A stretch of 64,000 bases of DNA from CAYVAP01 sp964343195 (GTDB lineage: Bacteria; Bacteroidota; Bacteroidia; J057): contig CAYFIR010000004.1 of NCBI GenBank assembly GCA_964343195.1, positions 91,576-155,575 on the forward strand. Reading direction: 5' to 3'. Positions within the stretch are counted from its first letter, which is position 1. Each line of letters begins with the position of its first letter. The notes under the pieces were generated by a model, which was not told the DNA's origin, searched no databases, and saw only the letters and a program-made list of their open reading frames with translations. Positions 31,179 through 39,537 of this stretch are shown here, in pieces. Position numbers and translations under genes: made by a program.

Positions 31179-31718
31179 ATGGCAACCCTAAAGGAACAAT
31201 TGGAATCCGCGGTCAGGTCAATTCCTGACTTTCCCATAAAGGGCATTAATTTCAAGGATATTTCCCCGATATTCCTGGATCCCAGCCTGCTAATGGCCTG
31301 CCCCAAAGCACTCGCAGAGCCATGGAAAAACGCTGACGTGACCAAGGTTGTGGGAATCGATAGCCGAGGATTCCTGTTTGGACCACAAATGGCGCAGGAA
31401 CTAAAGGCAGGGTTTGTGATGGTGCGCAAGAAGGGCAAGTTGCCTCCGGAAACTATATCGGTGTCCTATTCCCTGGAATACGGGGAGGCAGAACTGGAAT
31501 CAGTGGTGCATGCCATCAAACCTGGGGATAGGGTAGTGGTACACGATGACCTCCTCGCTACGGGTGGGACCGCCGCCGCTGCTGCTGCTTTGGTGGAAAA
31601 GCTCGGGGGGACGGTCGTAGGCTTTTCCTTTATCATTCACCTGACAGCTCTGCCTGGTTCGGAAAAACTGGGTAGTCACAAGGCTCCAATTCATGCCTTA
31701 CTGGAATATAACGATTGA
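31179..31718 (+). CDS. apt: Adenine phosphoribosyltransferase
   Basis: 179 residues, normal length. Purine salvage enzyme making AMP from adenine and PRPP in the cytoplasm. Visible motifs: FPIKGINFKDISPIF, GIDSRGFLFGPQMA, FVMVRKKGKLPPETISVSY, and the PRPP-binding loop VVVHDDLLATGGTAAAA. It directly follows the HhH gene and is followed by an intrinsic terminator. Confidence 0.96.
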   Translation: MATLKEQLESAVRSIPDFPIKGINFKDISPIFLDPSLLMACPKALAEPWKNADVTKVVGIDSRGFLFGPQMAQELKAGFVMVRKKGKLPPETISVSYSLEYGEAELESVVHAIKPGDRVVVHDDLLATGGTAAAAAALVEKLGGTVVGFSFIIHLTALPGSEKLGSHKAPIHALLEYND

Positions 31719-31767
31719 AGAAAATTTTGAACCTATATCCTGAAAATCGTATATTTAGACAAAATAG

Positions 31768-31796
31768 TTCCTCGTGTAAGGCGAGGAATATTTTTT
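31768..31796 (+). terminator. Intrinsic terminator after apt
   Basis: TTCCTCG / CGAGGAA with a 7-nt loop, then TATTTTTT. It lies 50 bp beyond apt. A weak promoter-like TTG-N20-TATATTTA just upstream raises the possibility that it lies in a leader of the next gene. Confidence 0.8.
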
Positions 31797-31809
31797 GCCC
31801 CATTATACG

Positions 31810-31823
31810 AACGAATGTTCGTT
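31810..31823 (+). promoter_or_regulatory. Palindromic operator before the acyl-CoA dehydrogenase gene
   Basis: AACGAA-TG-TTCGTT, a perfect 6+6 inverted repeat of the type bound by TetR-family fatty-acid regulators, 37 bp before the start codon. Confidence 0.5.
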
Positions 31824-31859
31824 AACTTATTAGACTAACCAATAACACCGATTGAATAT

Positions 31860-33032
31860 ATGGATGCTATCCTGGAGCAGGCTACCGCAGGACTTGACTT
31901 TCAGTATGACGAAAATCAGAAGATGATTGCCGATATGGTTCGGCGATGGGGGGAGGATCGCTTGCGCCCTGTGGTGATGAAATATGATGAATCCCAGGAA
32001 TTCCCAATTGAGCTGTTCAAGGAATTGGGAGAAATGGGACTCATGGGCGTCGTAGTGCCAGAGCAGTATGGAGGTTCCGGATTCGGCTACTTTGAATACG
32101 TGACGGCAATCATAGAAGTCGCCAAAATATGTGGTGGAGTAGGACTTTCACTTGCTGCCCATAACTCCCTCTGCACCAACCATATACTCAAGTTTGGCAA
32201 TGAAGAGCAAAAGCAGAAATACCTCCCCAAACTTGCGACAGCAGAGTGGATCGGTGCCTGGGGGTTGACCGAAGCCAATACTGGCTCTGATGCCGGAAAC
32301 ATGAGAACATTTGCCCAAAAAGATGGCGACTACTATGTGATCAATGGCTCCAAAAACTTCATCACCCATGGAAAATCAGGCGATGTTGCCGTCGTGATCG
32401 TCCGAACTGGTGAGCCCCGAGCCCGTAACAATGCGACTGCCTTTGTCATCGAAAAAGGAACCCCTGGATTTACCCACGGAAAGAAAGAGGATAAGCTGGG
32501 AATGCGAGCTTCAGAAACCACCGAATTGATATTCGAGGATGTCCGCATCCACAAATCTCAAATGCTGGGAAAAGAAGGTGAAGGATTCAAACAGGCATTG
32601 GCTATCCTGGATGGAGGACGAATCAGCATTGCAGCATTGTCGCTGGGCATCGCCAAAGGCGCCTTCGAAGCGGCATTCAGGTATGCTCAGGAGCGCGAAC
32701 AGTTTGATCAGGCCATTATCAACTTTCAGGCGATCCAGTTCAAGCTTGTCGATATGTTCACCAAAATCAACGCTGGAGAACTCATGACCTTCAAGGCCGC
32801 AGATATGATCAACCGGGGAGAAAAGGTCAACCAGCAGTCTGCCATGGCAAAATACTACACCAGCGAGGCCGCAGTCTGGTGTGCCAATGAAGCGGTGCAG
32901 ATTTTCGGTGGCTACGGATACATCAAGGAATTTCCGGTAGAAAAATACTACCGCGACGCAAAGCTCTGCACCATTGGCGAAGGAACTTCTGAAATTCAAA
33001 AACTGGTCATCGCCAGGTCCGTACTAAAGTAG
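31860..33032 (+). CDS. Acyl-CoA dehydrogenase
   Basis: 390 residues, typical length. FAD-dependent oxidation of acyl-CoA to trans-2-enoyl-CoA. Signatures: GAWGLTEANTGSDAGNMRT, DVRIHKSQMLGKEGEGFKQA, GYGYIKEFPVEKYYRDAKLC, and the glutamate in TIGEGTSEIQKLVIARSVLK at the expected base position. Substrate range (short, medium or branched chain) cannot be told by eye. It stands alone between the apt terminator and an unrelated gene, and a palindromic site precedes it, suggesting regulation by acyl-CoA level through a TetR protein. Confidence 0.95.
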   Translation: MDAILEQATAGLDFQYDENQKMIADMVRRWGEDRLRPVVMKYDESQEFPIELFKELGEMGLMGVVVPEQYGGSGFGYFEYVTAIIEVAKICGGVGLSLAAHNSLCTNHILKFGNEEQKQKYLPKLATAEWIGAWGLTEANTGSDAGNMRTFAQKDGDYYVINGSKNFITHGKSGDVAVVIVRTGEPRARNNATAFVIEKGTPGFTHGKKEDKLGMRASETTELIFEDVRIHKSQMLGKEGEGFKQALAILDGGRISIAALSLGIAKGAFEAAFRYAQEREQFDQAIINFQAIQFKLVDMFTKINAGELMTFKAADMINRGEKVNQQSAMAKYYTSEAAVWCANEAVQIFGGYGYIKEFPVEKYYRDAKLCTIGEGTSEIQKLVIARSVLK

Positions 33033-33206
33033 TGGACATAGGTCCTTACTCAATACACCATTATCAACCCTCGGCCATCAGGAACACTCTTGGATGCCCG
33101 TTTTTTTGTTTATACCCAGCGTATAGTCATTGTGAGGGCTCGCTTTGGTCATCCTTTTTTAGGTTGTGAATCTACATTTTATAGATCAACCAAAGATCCA
33201 ATCGAT

Positions 33207-34067
33207 ATGAAAAAGGCCATAACCCTCACCGCATTAAGCCTGGCCTGGCTGATAACCTGGGCTCAGGTTCCCAACTCCCATTTGTCAGATATGCTCACCA
33301 CCCTTGACGGAAGGTGGGTGGACACAGAGTACGCTTCCCAACTGGAGACTTTTCCCGAGGCAATCGCCCAGGAACCCAGCATGATGGTTGAGTTCCGGAC
33401 TGGCTGGATCCGAGGTGAAACCGTCGGGGTTTGGGTATCCGAGTACTGTGTAGAAGGGGTTGCAGACCTGCTCTTCTTTGTTCTAAATGAAGATGGCACC
33501 CAACTTCACTGGGTCGGGACACAACTTCTCGGTGAAGAAGTCGATATCCCCCAACTGGAGTCTTTGACCATTATGGTGGAAGATGATCAATCTCTCGAAT
33601 TGTATGTAACCGAAATAGACGGCCGTTACGAAACCAGCTTTGCCCTCAAGCCAGATCCACTCGGAGAACCTATTGGGTATGAGTGGCAGTGCGAGGACCA
33701 ACTGGAATTTCTTTCCTTCATGGTGGTAGGAGAATATGGGTTATTTGGAGCTGAAAAACAGCCCCTTAGCCTGATCGAGGCCTTTGGTTCTGAGGTCATC
33801 CTTGAGGATATACAGTTTATGCTTGACCACCCCAATTTGATGAAGGGGTTGGAGGAAATCTGTCTCTCTGCTCCTTTTCCGGTGGTCGCCATAGGGAGTG
33901 CCAATCCCATGGGGGATCTGGCCATATACGCCATCGAACCGTATGAAGGAGGCTATCGACTTTGGCATACCGAGGAGATCACCATGCGTGGTGGAGATAC
34001 CTATTTGCAGCGGGGCCGCTTTTTCCTGGAAATAGAGAAAGGAGACAAAGCAATTCCCCTCTTCTGA
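33207..34067 (+). CDS. Secreted protein of unknown function
   Basis: 286 residues from ATG 33207, which gives a clean signal peptide (MKKAITLTALSLAWLITWAQ); the open frame extends upstream without signal-like sequence. The mature protein is acidic and beta-rich, with segments such as DGRWVDTEYASQLETFP and GEPIGYEWQCEDQLEFLSF. No family recognised. It follows the acyl-CoA dehydrogenase after 174 bp with nothing notable between. Confidence 0.6.
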   Translation: MKKAITLTALSLAWLITWAQVPNSHLSDMLTTLDGRWVDTEYASQLETFPEAIAQEPSMMVEFRTGWIRGETVGVWVSEYCVEGVADLLFFVLNEDGTQLHWVGTQLLGEEVDIPQLESLTIMVEDDQSLELYVTEIDGRYETSFALKPDPLGEPIGYEWQCEDQLEFLSFMVVGEYGLFGAEKQPLSLIEAFGSEVILEDIQFMLDHPNLMKGLEEICLSAPFPVVAIGSANPMGDLAIYAIEPYEGGYRLWHTEEITMRGGDTYLQRGRFFLEIEKGDKAIPLF

Positions 34068-34139
34068 GCCAGATTTGTTCCAAATCATTCTCGGATGATG
34101 GCTGATACCTGTTAACTTCGTTGGCCAAGAAATTCGACT

Positions 34140-34910
34140 ATGTGTTTGATTGGAGTTGCAGTAGAGTCACACCCTGATTTTCCGCTTATTGTCATCGCCA
34201 ACCGGGATGAGTTTCACAACAGAGAAACGGCTCGGGCAAATTGGTGGCAGGATGACCCTGATATTTTGGGGGGCATAGACCTGAAGGCAGGGGGCACCTG
34301 GATGGCGGTTCATAGGGATGGGCGTTGGGGCTGTGTTACCAATTACCGAGACCTTCGTTTTCCAGAAAAACAGCATGCACCCAGTCGGGGAGAGTTGATC
34401 CCCGATTGGCTCCAGGGTGATATGCCAGCTGAAACCTACCTCTCTCGTCTGGCATCCAATGCATCTCAGTACAATGGCTTCAACCTGTTGCTAGGCGATG
34501 GCAGCGAAGTGGTGCATTTTTCCAATCGGGAAAATAAAATCAATCGATTAAAACCTGGAATCCATGGCCTTAGCAACCATTTACTCGATACCCCCTGGCC
34601 TAAGGTAAAAACCTTAAAAAGCGATCTACAGAATTTTGTGTTGCAGGAGAAAATATCTTCTGAGAGCCTGTTTGCCATGCTCCAGAACCGTCAGATTGCC
34701 CCTGATGACCACCTTCCCAGTACAGGGGTGTCGATAGACTGGGAACGAAAGCTGTCGGCAATGTTCATTGAGAGTGAAGGCTATGGAACCAGGGTTTCCA
34801 CTGTCATGACGGTGGATAGGGTAGGGCAGTTGTATTTTGAAGAACGAAGCTTTGTTCCGGCCGGGGATCCTGCAACTTTTGAGTGGAAGCTATATCCGAA
34901 TAATCCTTAA
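34140..34910 (+). CDS. NRDE (TANGO2) family protein
   Basis: 256 residues beginning at the conserved MCLIGVAVESHPDFPLIVIA. The family signature NRDEF occurs at residues 22-26, with LGGIDLKAGGTWMAVHRDGR and CVTNYRD after it. Residue Cys2 exposed after Met removal and the Ntn-like strands recall N-terminal nucleophile hydrolases. Eukaryotic TANGO2 and bacterial HtpA-type members have been linked to heme trafficking; the role here is unknown. A signal peptide is absent, so it is probably cytoplasmic. Confidence 0.9.
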   Translation: MCLIGVAVESHPDFPLIVIANRDEFHNRETARANWWQDDPDILGGIDLKAGGTWMAVHRDGRWGCVTNYRDLRFPEKQHAPSRGELIPDWLQGDMPAETYLSRLASNASQYNGFNLLLGDGSEVVHFSNRENKINRLKPGIHGLSNHLLDTPWPKVKTLKSDLQNFVLQEKISSESLFAMLQNRQIAPDDHLPSTGVSIDWERKLSAMFIESEGYGTRVSTVMTVDRVGQLYFEERSFVPAGDPATFEWKLYPNNP

Positions 34911-34948
34911 CTTGGTTTTGACCATTTTCACCCCAAATGCCTCAGTAA

Positions 34949-35977
34949 ATGAAACGGTTTCTGCCTGGTATGCTGATCTTCTTCTTTTCGATTTTCTCCC
35001 TTCTCCCGGCTCAGGATGAAGGAAATCCTCAACTTTTTTCTTCTGAAGAAATGCTCTCGGTCACCATAGTGACCAACATGAGAACCCTCCTGAGGGACAA
35101 TGATGAGGACAGAGATTATCATCCCGCTACCATCTCTGTCACCACAGAGGGGGTTGAGCAGGATACTGTCCCGGTAAGGCTGATCCAGCGGGGGAATTTT
35201 AGGCGAAATAACTGTCAGCTCCCCCCGCTAAAGCTGAATTTTAAAGGAAAAGATGTTGCGGGGACCTATTTTGACCACATTGATAAAATCAAACTGGTCC
35301 TTCCCTGCCGGTTCAAGGGAGATACCTATGATGAGCTGCTGCTCAAGGAATACCTGATGTACCGGATGTACAATCACCTGACAGACTCCAGTTTCCGCGT
35401 CAGGTTATTGGAGATCACCTTCAAGGATAGCGCCGAACGAATGGATGACCTTGTGAGGTACGGCTTCTTCATTGAGCCAGTGGATAACCTGGAGGCCCGC
35501 CTGGGAGGAGAGGAAGTAGAAAAGCTGGGAATTCACCCTCACGCTACCTACGCACACCTGACGAATCTGGTCAGCATGTACCAGTTTATGGTCGGAAATA
35601 CCGACTGGTCCATCTCAGGATTGCATAATGTCAAAATGATCCGAATGGATTCTTTGGGATTGCCATTGGTGATTCCCTATGATTTTGACTGGTGCGGAGC
35701 TGTTGATGCCCCATACGCACAGCCCAATCCTCAATTAAACCTCAATGCAGTTACCCAGCGGTTATACAGGGGATTTTGCCGTCCAGAGGAGGAAATGCGG
35801 AAGGCTACACAGCGATTCCTCGATAATCGGGAGGCTATGTACCAGGAAGTGAACAGCCTGACCTTACTTGAAGAGAAAGCCAGAAAAAAACTCATCCGTT
35901 ATCTGGATGAGTTCTATGAAATTCTGGATTCCGAAAGAAAGTGGGAATACTACTTCATGAGTACCTGCCGGGATTGA
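34949..35977 (+). CDS. Secreted CotH-kinase-like protein
   Basis: 342 residues with signal peptide MKRFLPGMLIFFFSIFSLLP. The body resembles CotH-type atypical kinases: RGNFRRNNCQLPPLKLNFKG, DKIKLVLPCRF, LLKEYLMYRMYNHLTDSSFR, then FMVGNTDWSISGLHNVKMIR and VIPYDFDWCGAVDAPYA, where the NTDWS/HN and DFDW positions match the catalytic and metal-binding segments. CotH proteins phosphorylate spore or surface proteins; many Bacteroidota homologues are unstudied. The assignment rests on motif order only. It converges on hisC with 2 bp between the stops. Confidence 0.6.
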   Translation: MKRFLPGMLIFFFSIFSLLPAQDEGNPQLFSSEEMLSVTIVTNMRTLLRDNDEDRDYHPATISVTTEGVEQDTVPVRLIQRGNFRRNNCQLPPLKLNFKGKDVAGTYFDHIDKIKLVLPCRFKGDTYDELLLKEYLMYRMYNHLTDSSFRVRLLEITFKDSAERMDDLVRYGFFIEPVDNLEARLGGEEVEKLGIHPHATYAHLTNLVSMYQFMVGNTDWSISGLHNVKMIRMDSLGLPLVIPYDFDWCGAVDAPYAQPNPQLNLNAVTQRLYRGFCRPEEEMRKATQRFLDNREAMYQEVNSLTLLEEKARKKLIRYLDEFYEILDSERKWEYYFMSTCRD

Positions 35978-35979
35978 AA

Positions 35980-37047
35980 TCAATTCACCTCGGCTGATCC
36001 AGCACCAAGACTTGAAAGAGCGGTTAGGAGAGCGTCATTTTCTGCAGCCGTGCCAACAGTAATCCGCAGGCACCCTTCGCAGAGTGCCAGGTTGGATCGG
36101 TTCCGAACCACGATCTGATGCTCGTTGATTAATTGATGATAACGCCTGGGAGCATCATCTACCCTGACCAGCAGAAAGTTTGCGTCACTGGGATAAACCT
36201 TTTCAACCATGTCCAGCTTCTCCAACTGGTTAGCCAGTTCATTTCTGGATGTAACCAGGGTATCTACATAGCCCAATACCTTTTCGTGCTCCTCCAGCGC
36301 TTCCAGGGCCTTCTGTTGGGTAAGGGTATTGACGTTGTAGGGCGGCTTGATTTTATTCAGTATCTCAATGATTTCTGGCTGCGCAAACGCCATTCCGAGC
36401 CTTAATCCAGCCATTCCCCAGGCTTTGCTAAATGTCTGCAGGACGATCAGATTGGGGTAGTCTGCCAGGTGTGGAAGCATGCTGCCTTCCGGCGAAAAAT
36501 CGACATAAGCCTCATCTACTACCACAAGTCCCGGTGCCTTCTCCAGGATTTTCCGGATGGAAGCGATGCTGAGAAGATTCCCTGACGGATTGTTGGGAGA
36601 GCAAATGAAGGTAATTTTGGTGCCAGGGCGAAAAGCTCCGATCACCTCTCCTACATTGATTTGAAATTCATCAGTCAGGGGAACCGGCACAATTTTGACT
36701 TGATTCAGGTTTGCACTTACCTGGTACATGCCATAGGTCGGAGGCATGGTGATCACGTGATCCCGCTTTGGCTCACAGAATGCTCTGAACAATAAGTCTA
36801 TGGGCTCATCACTGCCATTCCCCAGAAAAATTTCCTCTGGTTTTACTCCTTTCAGTTCGGCCAACTTTTGCTTGACGTCCCGCTGAAGTGGATCCGGATA
36901 GCGGTTATAACTTTCTGATGTAGCCGATCCCAGGCTATTTTCGTTGGCATCGAGAAATACATCCGCCTTGCCATCAAATTCATCGCGAGCAGAGCGATAG
37001 GGTTGCATGTCCCGGATATGTGGCCGGACGAGTTTTTCTATGTTCAT
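35980..37047 (-). CDS. hisC: Histidinol-phosphate aminotransferase
   Basis: 355 residues. PLP aminotransferase of histidine synthesis. DANENSLGSATSESYNRYPD is the HisC N-terminal signature; FICSPNNPSGNLLS, LVVVDEAYVDFSPEGS and the Schiff-base Lys in LQTFSKAWGMAGLRLG follow, then RNRSNLALCEGCLRITVG. Third gene of the visible hisGDC operon, 9 bp after hisD. It converts imidazole-acetol phosphate to histidinol phosphate. Confidence 0.97.
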   Translation of the reverse strand: MNIEKLVRPHIRDMQPYRSARDEFDGKADVFLDANENSLGSATSESYNRYPDPLQRDVKQKLAELKGVKPEEIFLGNGSDEPIDLLFRAFCEPKRDHVITMPPTYGMYQVSANLNQVKIVPVPLTDEFQINVGEVIGAFRPGTKITFICSPNNPSGNLLSIASIRKILEKAPGLVVVDEAYVDFSPEGSMLPHLADYPNLIVLQTFSKAWGMAGLRLGMAFAQPEIIEILNKIKPPYNVNTLTQQKALEALEEHEKVLGYVDTLVTSRNELANQLEKLDMVEKVYPSDANFLLVRVDDAPRRYHQLINEHQIVVRNRSNLALCEGCLRITVGTAAENDALLTALSSLGAGSAEVN

Positions 37048-37056
37048 GTAGGTGAT

Positions 37057-38349
37057 TTATGATTGCAGTTTTTTCAGACGAATGCTTACGGCCTGTTTGT
37101 GTGCTTCCAATTGCTCAGCCGCAGCCATTTGCTCGACAACTGGACCAATAGTCTGTAGACCGGCTGCTGTCAGAGACTGGAATGTGATCTTTTTGACAAA
37201 GCTGTCAAGGGAGACTCCGCTGTAAGAGCGCGCCCAGCCGTTGGTAGGCAGGGTATGATTGGTCCCGCTGGCATAGTCTCCAACGGATTCGGGTGAGTAG
37301 TGTCCGAGGAAGATAGAACCTGCATTAACGATGCCTTCAGCGACTCGCCCGGCATCATCTGTGGCAATGATGAGGTGTTCTGCGGCATACTCATTTGCCA
37401 TGTTTACCACTTCTTCCATGTCACTGAGGACAAATGCACGGCTATTGGCGATCGACTTTCGGGCAATCTCCTGCCGGGGCAACTGCTGAAGCTGGGATTC
37501 TACTTCCGCCTGAACCTGCTCAACCAATGCTTTATGAGTCGTCAGTAGAATCACCTGACTATCAACTCCATGCTCGGCCTGTGACAACAGGTCAGCTGCG
37601 ATAAAAGCCGGATCAGCGGAATCGTCTGCGATCACCGCCACTTCTGATGGACCCGCTGGCATGTCGATGGGCAGACCACCCTTGGCCAGCAATTGCTTGG
37701 CAGCCGTGACATATTGGTTGCCCGGCCCAAATATCTTGTCCACAGCCGGAACACTCTCGGTGCCATAGCCCATAGCAGCGATGGCCTGCCCTCCGCCTAC
37801 CCGGAAAACTTCTGTTACACCGACCAGTTGGGCAGCATAAAGGATGGCTGGATGGGGAAGTCCATCAGGACCGGGGGGCGTACACAGGACGATCTGTTTG
37901 CAGCCGGCAATTTTGGCTGGAGTACCTAGCATGAGCAGGGTGCTAAACAGGGGGGCAGTTCCTCCCGGGATGTATAGTCCGACCTTCTGGATAGCCACGC
38001 TCCTGCGCCAGCAGGTGACGCCCGGCATGGTTTCTATTCGCTGTTCTGGCTCTCGTTGGGCTGAATGGAAAGCATAAATGTTGTCCCTGGCAACCTGGAT
38101 GGCGGCTTTCAATTCGCCTGATAGTTGATCGCCAGCTCTGGCGATGGCCTCTTCCGGAACCTTCAGATTATCCAGTTTAACTGAGTCAAACTGGATAGTA
38201 AATCGACGCAGTGCCTGATCTCCTTCCACTCGGACGGCTTCCATCACTGGGGCGACACGCTGCTCAATTTCCGCCAGGTCCATCGTTGGGCGTGTCAGCA
38301 ATTCTGGCCACTGCTCACGGGCTGGGTTGAGATATACCTGTATGGGCAT
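37057..38349 (-). CDS. hisD: Histidinol dehydrogenase
   Basis: About 430 residues from ATG 38349 (MPIQVYLNPAREQWPELLTR); an ATG at 38403 would add 18 atypical residues. Final two steps of histidine synthesis, NAD-dependent oxidation of histidinol to histidine with zinc. Signatures: YIPGGTAPLFSTLLML, VDKIFGPGNQYVTAAKQLL, IDMPAGPSEVAVIADD, LLSQAEHGVDSQVILLT and YASGTNHTLPTNGWARSYSG. Operon with hisG upstream and hisC 9 bp downstream. Confidence 0.97.
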   Translation of the reverse strand: MPIQVYLNPAREQWPELLTRPTMDLAEIEQRVAPVMEAVRVEGDQALRRFTIQFDSVKLDNLKVPEEAIARAGDQLSGELKAAIQVARDNIYAFHSAQREPEQRIETMPGVTCWRRSVAIQKVGLYIPGGTAPLFSTLLMLGTPAKIAGCKQIVLCTPPGPDGLPHPAILYAAQLVGVTEVFRVGGGQAIAAMGYGTESVPAVDKIFGPGNQYVTAAKQLLAKGGLPIDMPAGPSEVAVIADDSADPAFIAADLLSQAEHGVDSQVILLTTHKALVEQVQAEVESQLQQLPRQEIARKSIANSRAFVLSDMEEVVNMANEYAAEHLIIATDDAGRVAEGIVNAGSIFLGHYSPESVGDYASGTNHTLPTNGWARSYSGVSLDSFVKKITFQSLTAAGLQTIGPVVEQMAAAEQLEAHKQAVSIRLKKLQS

Positions 38350-38430
38350 GATCTGGGTTTCAATAGGTTTTGAAGGCAAAAGACAGCAGGAAGCCTTTTT
38401 CATTCGCCCCTGCTCTTGACTGCCATTCGG

Positions 38431-39294
38431 TTACATAATCATCTTTTCAATGGGGATGACGAGAATTCCCTCAGCACCTGCAGCTCGCAGCTCGTCGATA
38501 CGGCCCCAGAAGTCATCTTCCTGGATCACAGAATGAAGCGAGCTCCAGCCTTCTTCTGCCAGTGGGGTAACGGTCGGACTTTTCATACCGGGGAGCAAGC
38601 CAGAAACGGCCTCGATGCAATCATTGGGCACATTCATCAGTACGTATTTGTGTTTTTCTGCGCGACGTACGGATTGCAGCCTAAAGATCAACCGATCGAG
38701 AATTGCCTTCTTATCTTCGGTAAGTGCCGGATTGGCTATGAGGATAGCTTCTGATTTGAAGATCACCTCTACTTCCTTCAGGTTATTTGCAAGCAGGGTG
38801 CTGCCAGAGCTGACAATGTCGCAGACTCCATCGGCGAGCCCGATGCTGGGAGCGATCTCAACAGAACCGCTAATCTCGTGGATTTCAGATTGTATTCCTT
38901 TGGAATTGAGGAAGTTACGCAAAAGGTTGGGATAGCTGGTAGCAATTCTTTTTCCCTGAAAATCCTGGAGCCCCTGATACTCATGTGAATTTGGCAGGGC
39001 TAGGGAAAGTCGGCATTTTGAGAATCCCAGGCGCTCTACGATGTCAACGGATTCCTCCTTTTCAGCGTGTACGTTTTCCCCAACGATCCCTATGTCCGCT
39101 ACGCCATCGGCCACATATTTGGGGATGTCATCGTCCCTTAGAAACAGGATCTCCATAGGAAAGTTGGAGGCCTGAGTCTTCAGTCGGACTTTGTTGCGGG
39201 AGTAGCTGATCCCGCAGGACTGAATGTAGGCGAGGCTTTTTTCGCTGAGACGGCCAGACTTCTGAACGGCAAGGCGGATTAGATTGGTTTCCAA
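38431..39294 (-). CDS. hisG: ATP phosphoribosyltransferase, long form
   Basis: 287 residues from TTG 39294 (LETNLIRLAVQKSGRLSEKS); the frame remains open upstream but runs through an attenuator hairpin, so those starts are rejected. First, committed step of histidine synthesis (ATP plus PRPP). Catalytic signatures: DIPKYVADGVADIGIVGENV, SLALPNSHEYQG and SGSVEIAPSIGLADGVCDIV. The C-terminal HisG_C domain (MNVPNDCIEAVSGLLPGMKS... onward) identifies the long, histidine-inhibited form that needs no HisZ. Control is two-fold by inference: feedback inhibition and attenuation in the leader. Confidence 0.96.
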   Translation of the reverse strand: METNLIRLAVQKSGRLSEKSLAYIQSCGISYSRNKVRLKTQASNFPMEILFLRDDDIPKYVADGVADIGIVGENVHAEKEESVDIVERLGFSKCRLSLALPNSHEYQGLQDFQGKRIATSYPNLLRNFLNSKGIQSEIHEISGSVEIAPSIGLADGVCDIVSSGSTLLANNLKEVEVIFKSEAILIANPALTEDKKAILDRLIFRLQSVRRAEKHKYVLMNVPNDCIEAVSGLLPGMKSPTVTPLAEEGWSSLHSVIQEDDFWGRIDELRAAGAEGILVIPIEKMIM

Positions 39295-39343
39295 TTTAAG
39301 TCGAGTTTGGTATGAGTGAAAGTGAAGTAGAATCTTTAAATGC

Positions 39344-39369
39344 AAAAAGCCAATCGCATAGATTGGCTT
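39344..39369 (-). terminator. his leader terminator hairpin
   Basis: On the minus strand AAGCCAATC / GATTGGCTT with loop TATGC, then five T. It lies between the leader peptide and hisG, and its 5' arm overlaps the 3' arm of the upstream hairpin by three bases. Confidence 0.85.
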
Positions 39370-39406
39370 AGGAGGGTGTACGACATATGTATCCTGCCCT
39401 CCTAAG
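39367..39406 (-). promoter_or_regulatory. his leader antiterminator-like hairpin
   Basis: Perfect 10-bp stem CTTAGGAGGG / CCCTCCTAAG with a 20-nt loop. The leader peptide stop codon TAG lies in its 5' arm, so a ribosome terminating there would block it and let the terminator fold; a ribosome halted at the two His codons would not. Confidence 0.7.
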
Positions 39407-39497
39407 AGGGATGATGCCAGCTGAAACCGTTGGATGCCAGCCCACAAAGGCCTGGAACCACTGACTCAGATGACTTGATATTGATGCAGGTTTTCAT
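39402..39497 (-). CDS. hisL: his operon leader peptide
   Basis: A 31-codon frame beginning MKTCINIKSS and ending GFSWHHPS, with tandem His codons (CAT CAT) four codons before the TAG stop. The stop codon is inside a 10-bp hairpin that precedes an intrinsic terminator in front of hisG. A start-proximal MKT..INIK and a C-terminal run of the regulatory amino acid are usual for Bacteroidota attenuator peptides. The promoter -7 box ends only 6-7 bases before the ATG, so the transcript is nearly leaderless. Only two His codons are present, fewer than in enterobacterial hisL. No alternative role is apparent. Confidence 0.7.
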   Translation of the reverse strand: MKTCINIKSSESVVPGLCGLASNGFSWHHPS

Positions 39498-39503
39498 CGA
39501 GGG

Positions 39504-39535
39504 CAAAACTATATGTCGCACACCGGATTCCCAAA
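39504..39535 (-). promoter_or_regulatory. his operon promoter
   Basis: On the minus strand TTTG, 20-nt spacer, TAGTTTTG: exact match to the Bacteroidota promoter TTTG / TAnnTTTG. It sits immediately before the leader peptide ATG at 39497. Confidence 0.75.
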
Positions 39536-39537
39536 CT

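Noticed and set aside
39295..39447. Extended N-terminus of hisG
   Set aside because: The added frame crosses the terminator hairpin and is not part of the HisG family; the leader peptide in another frame explains this DNA better.
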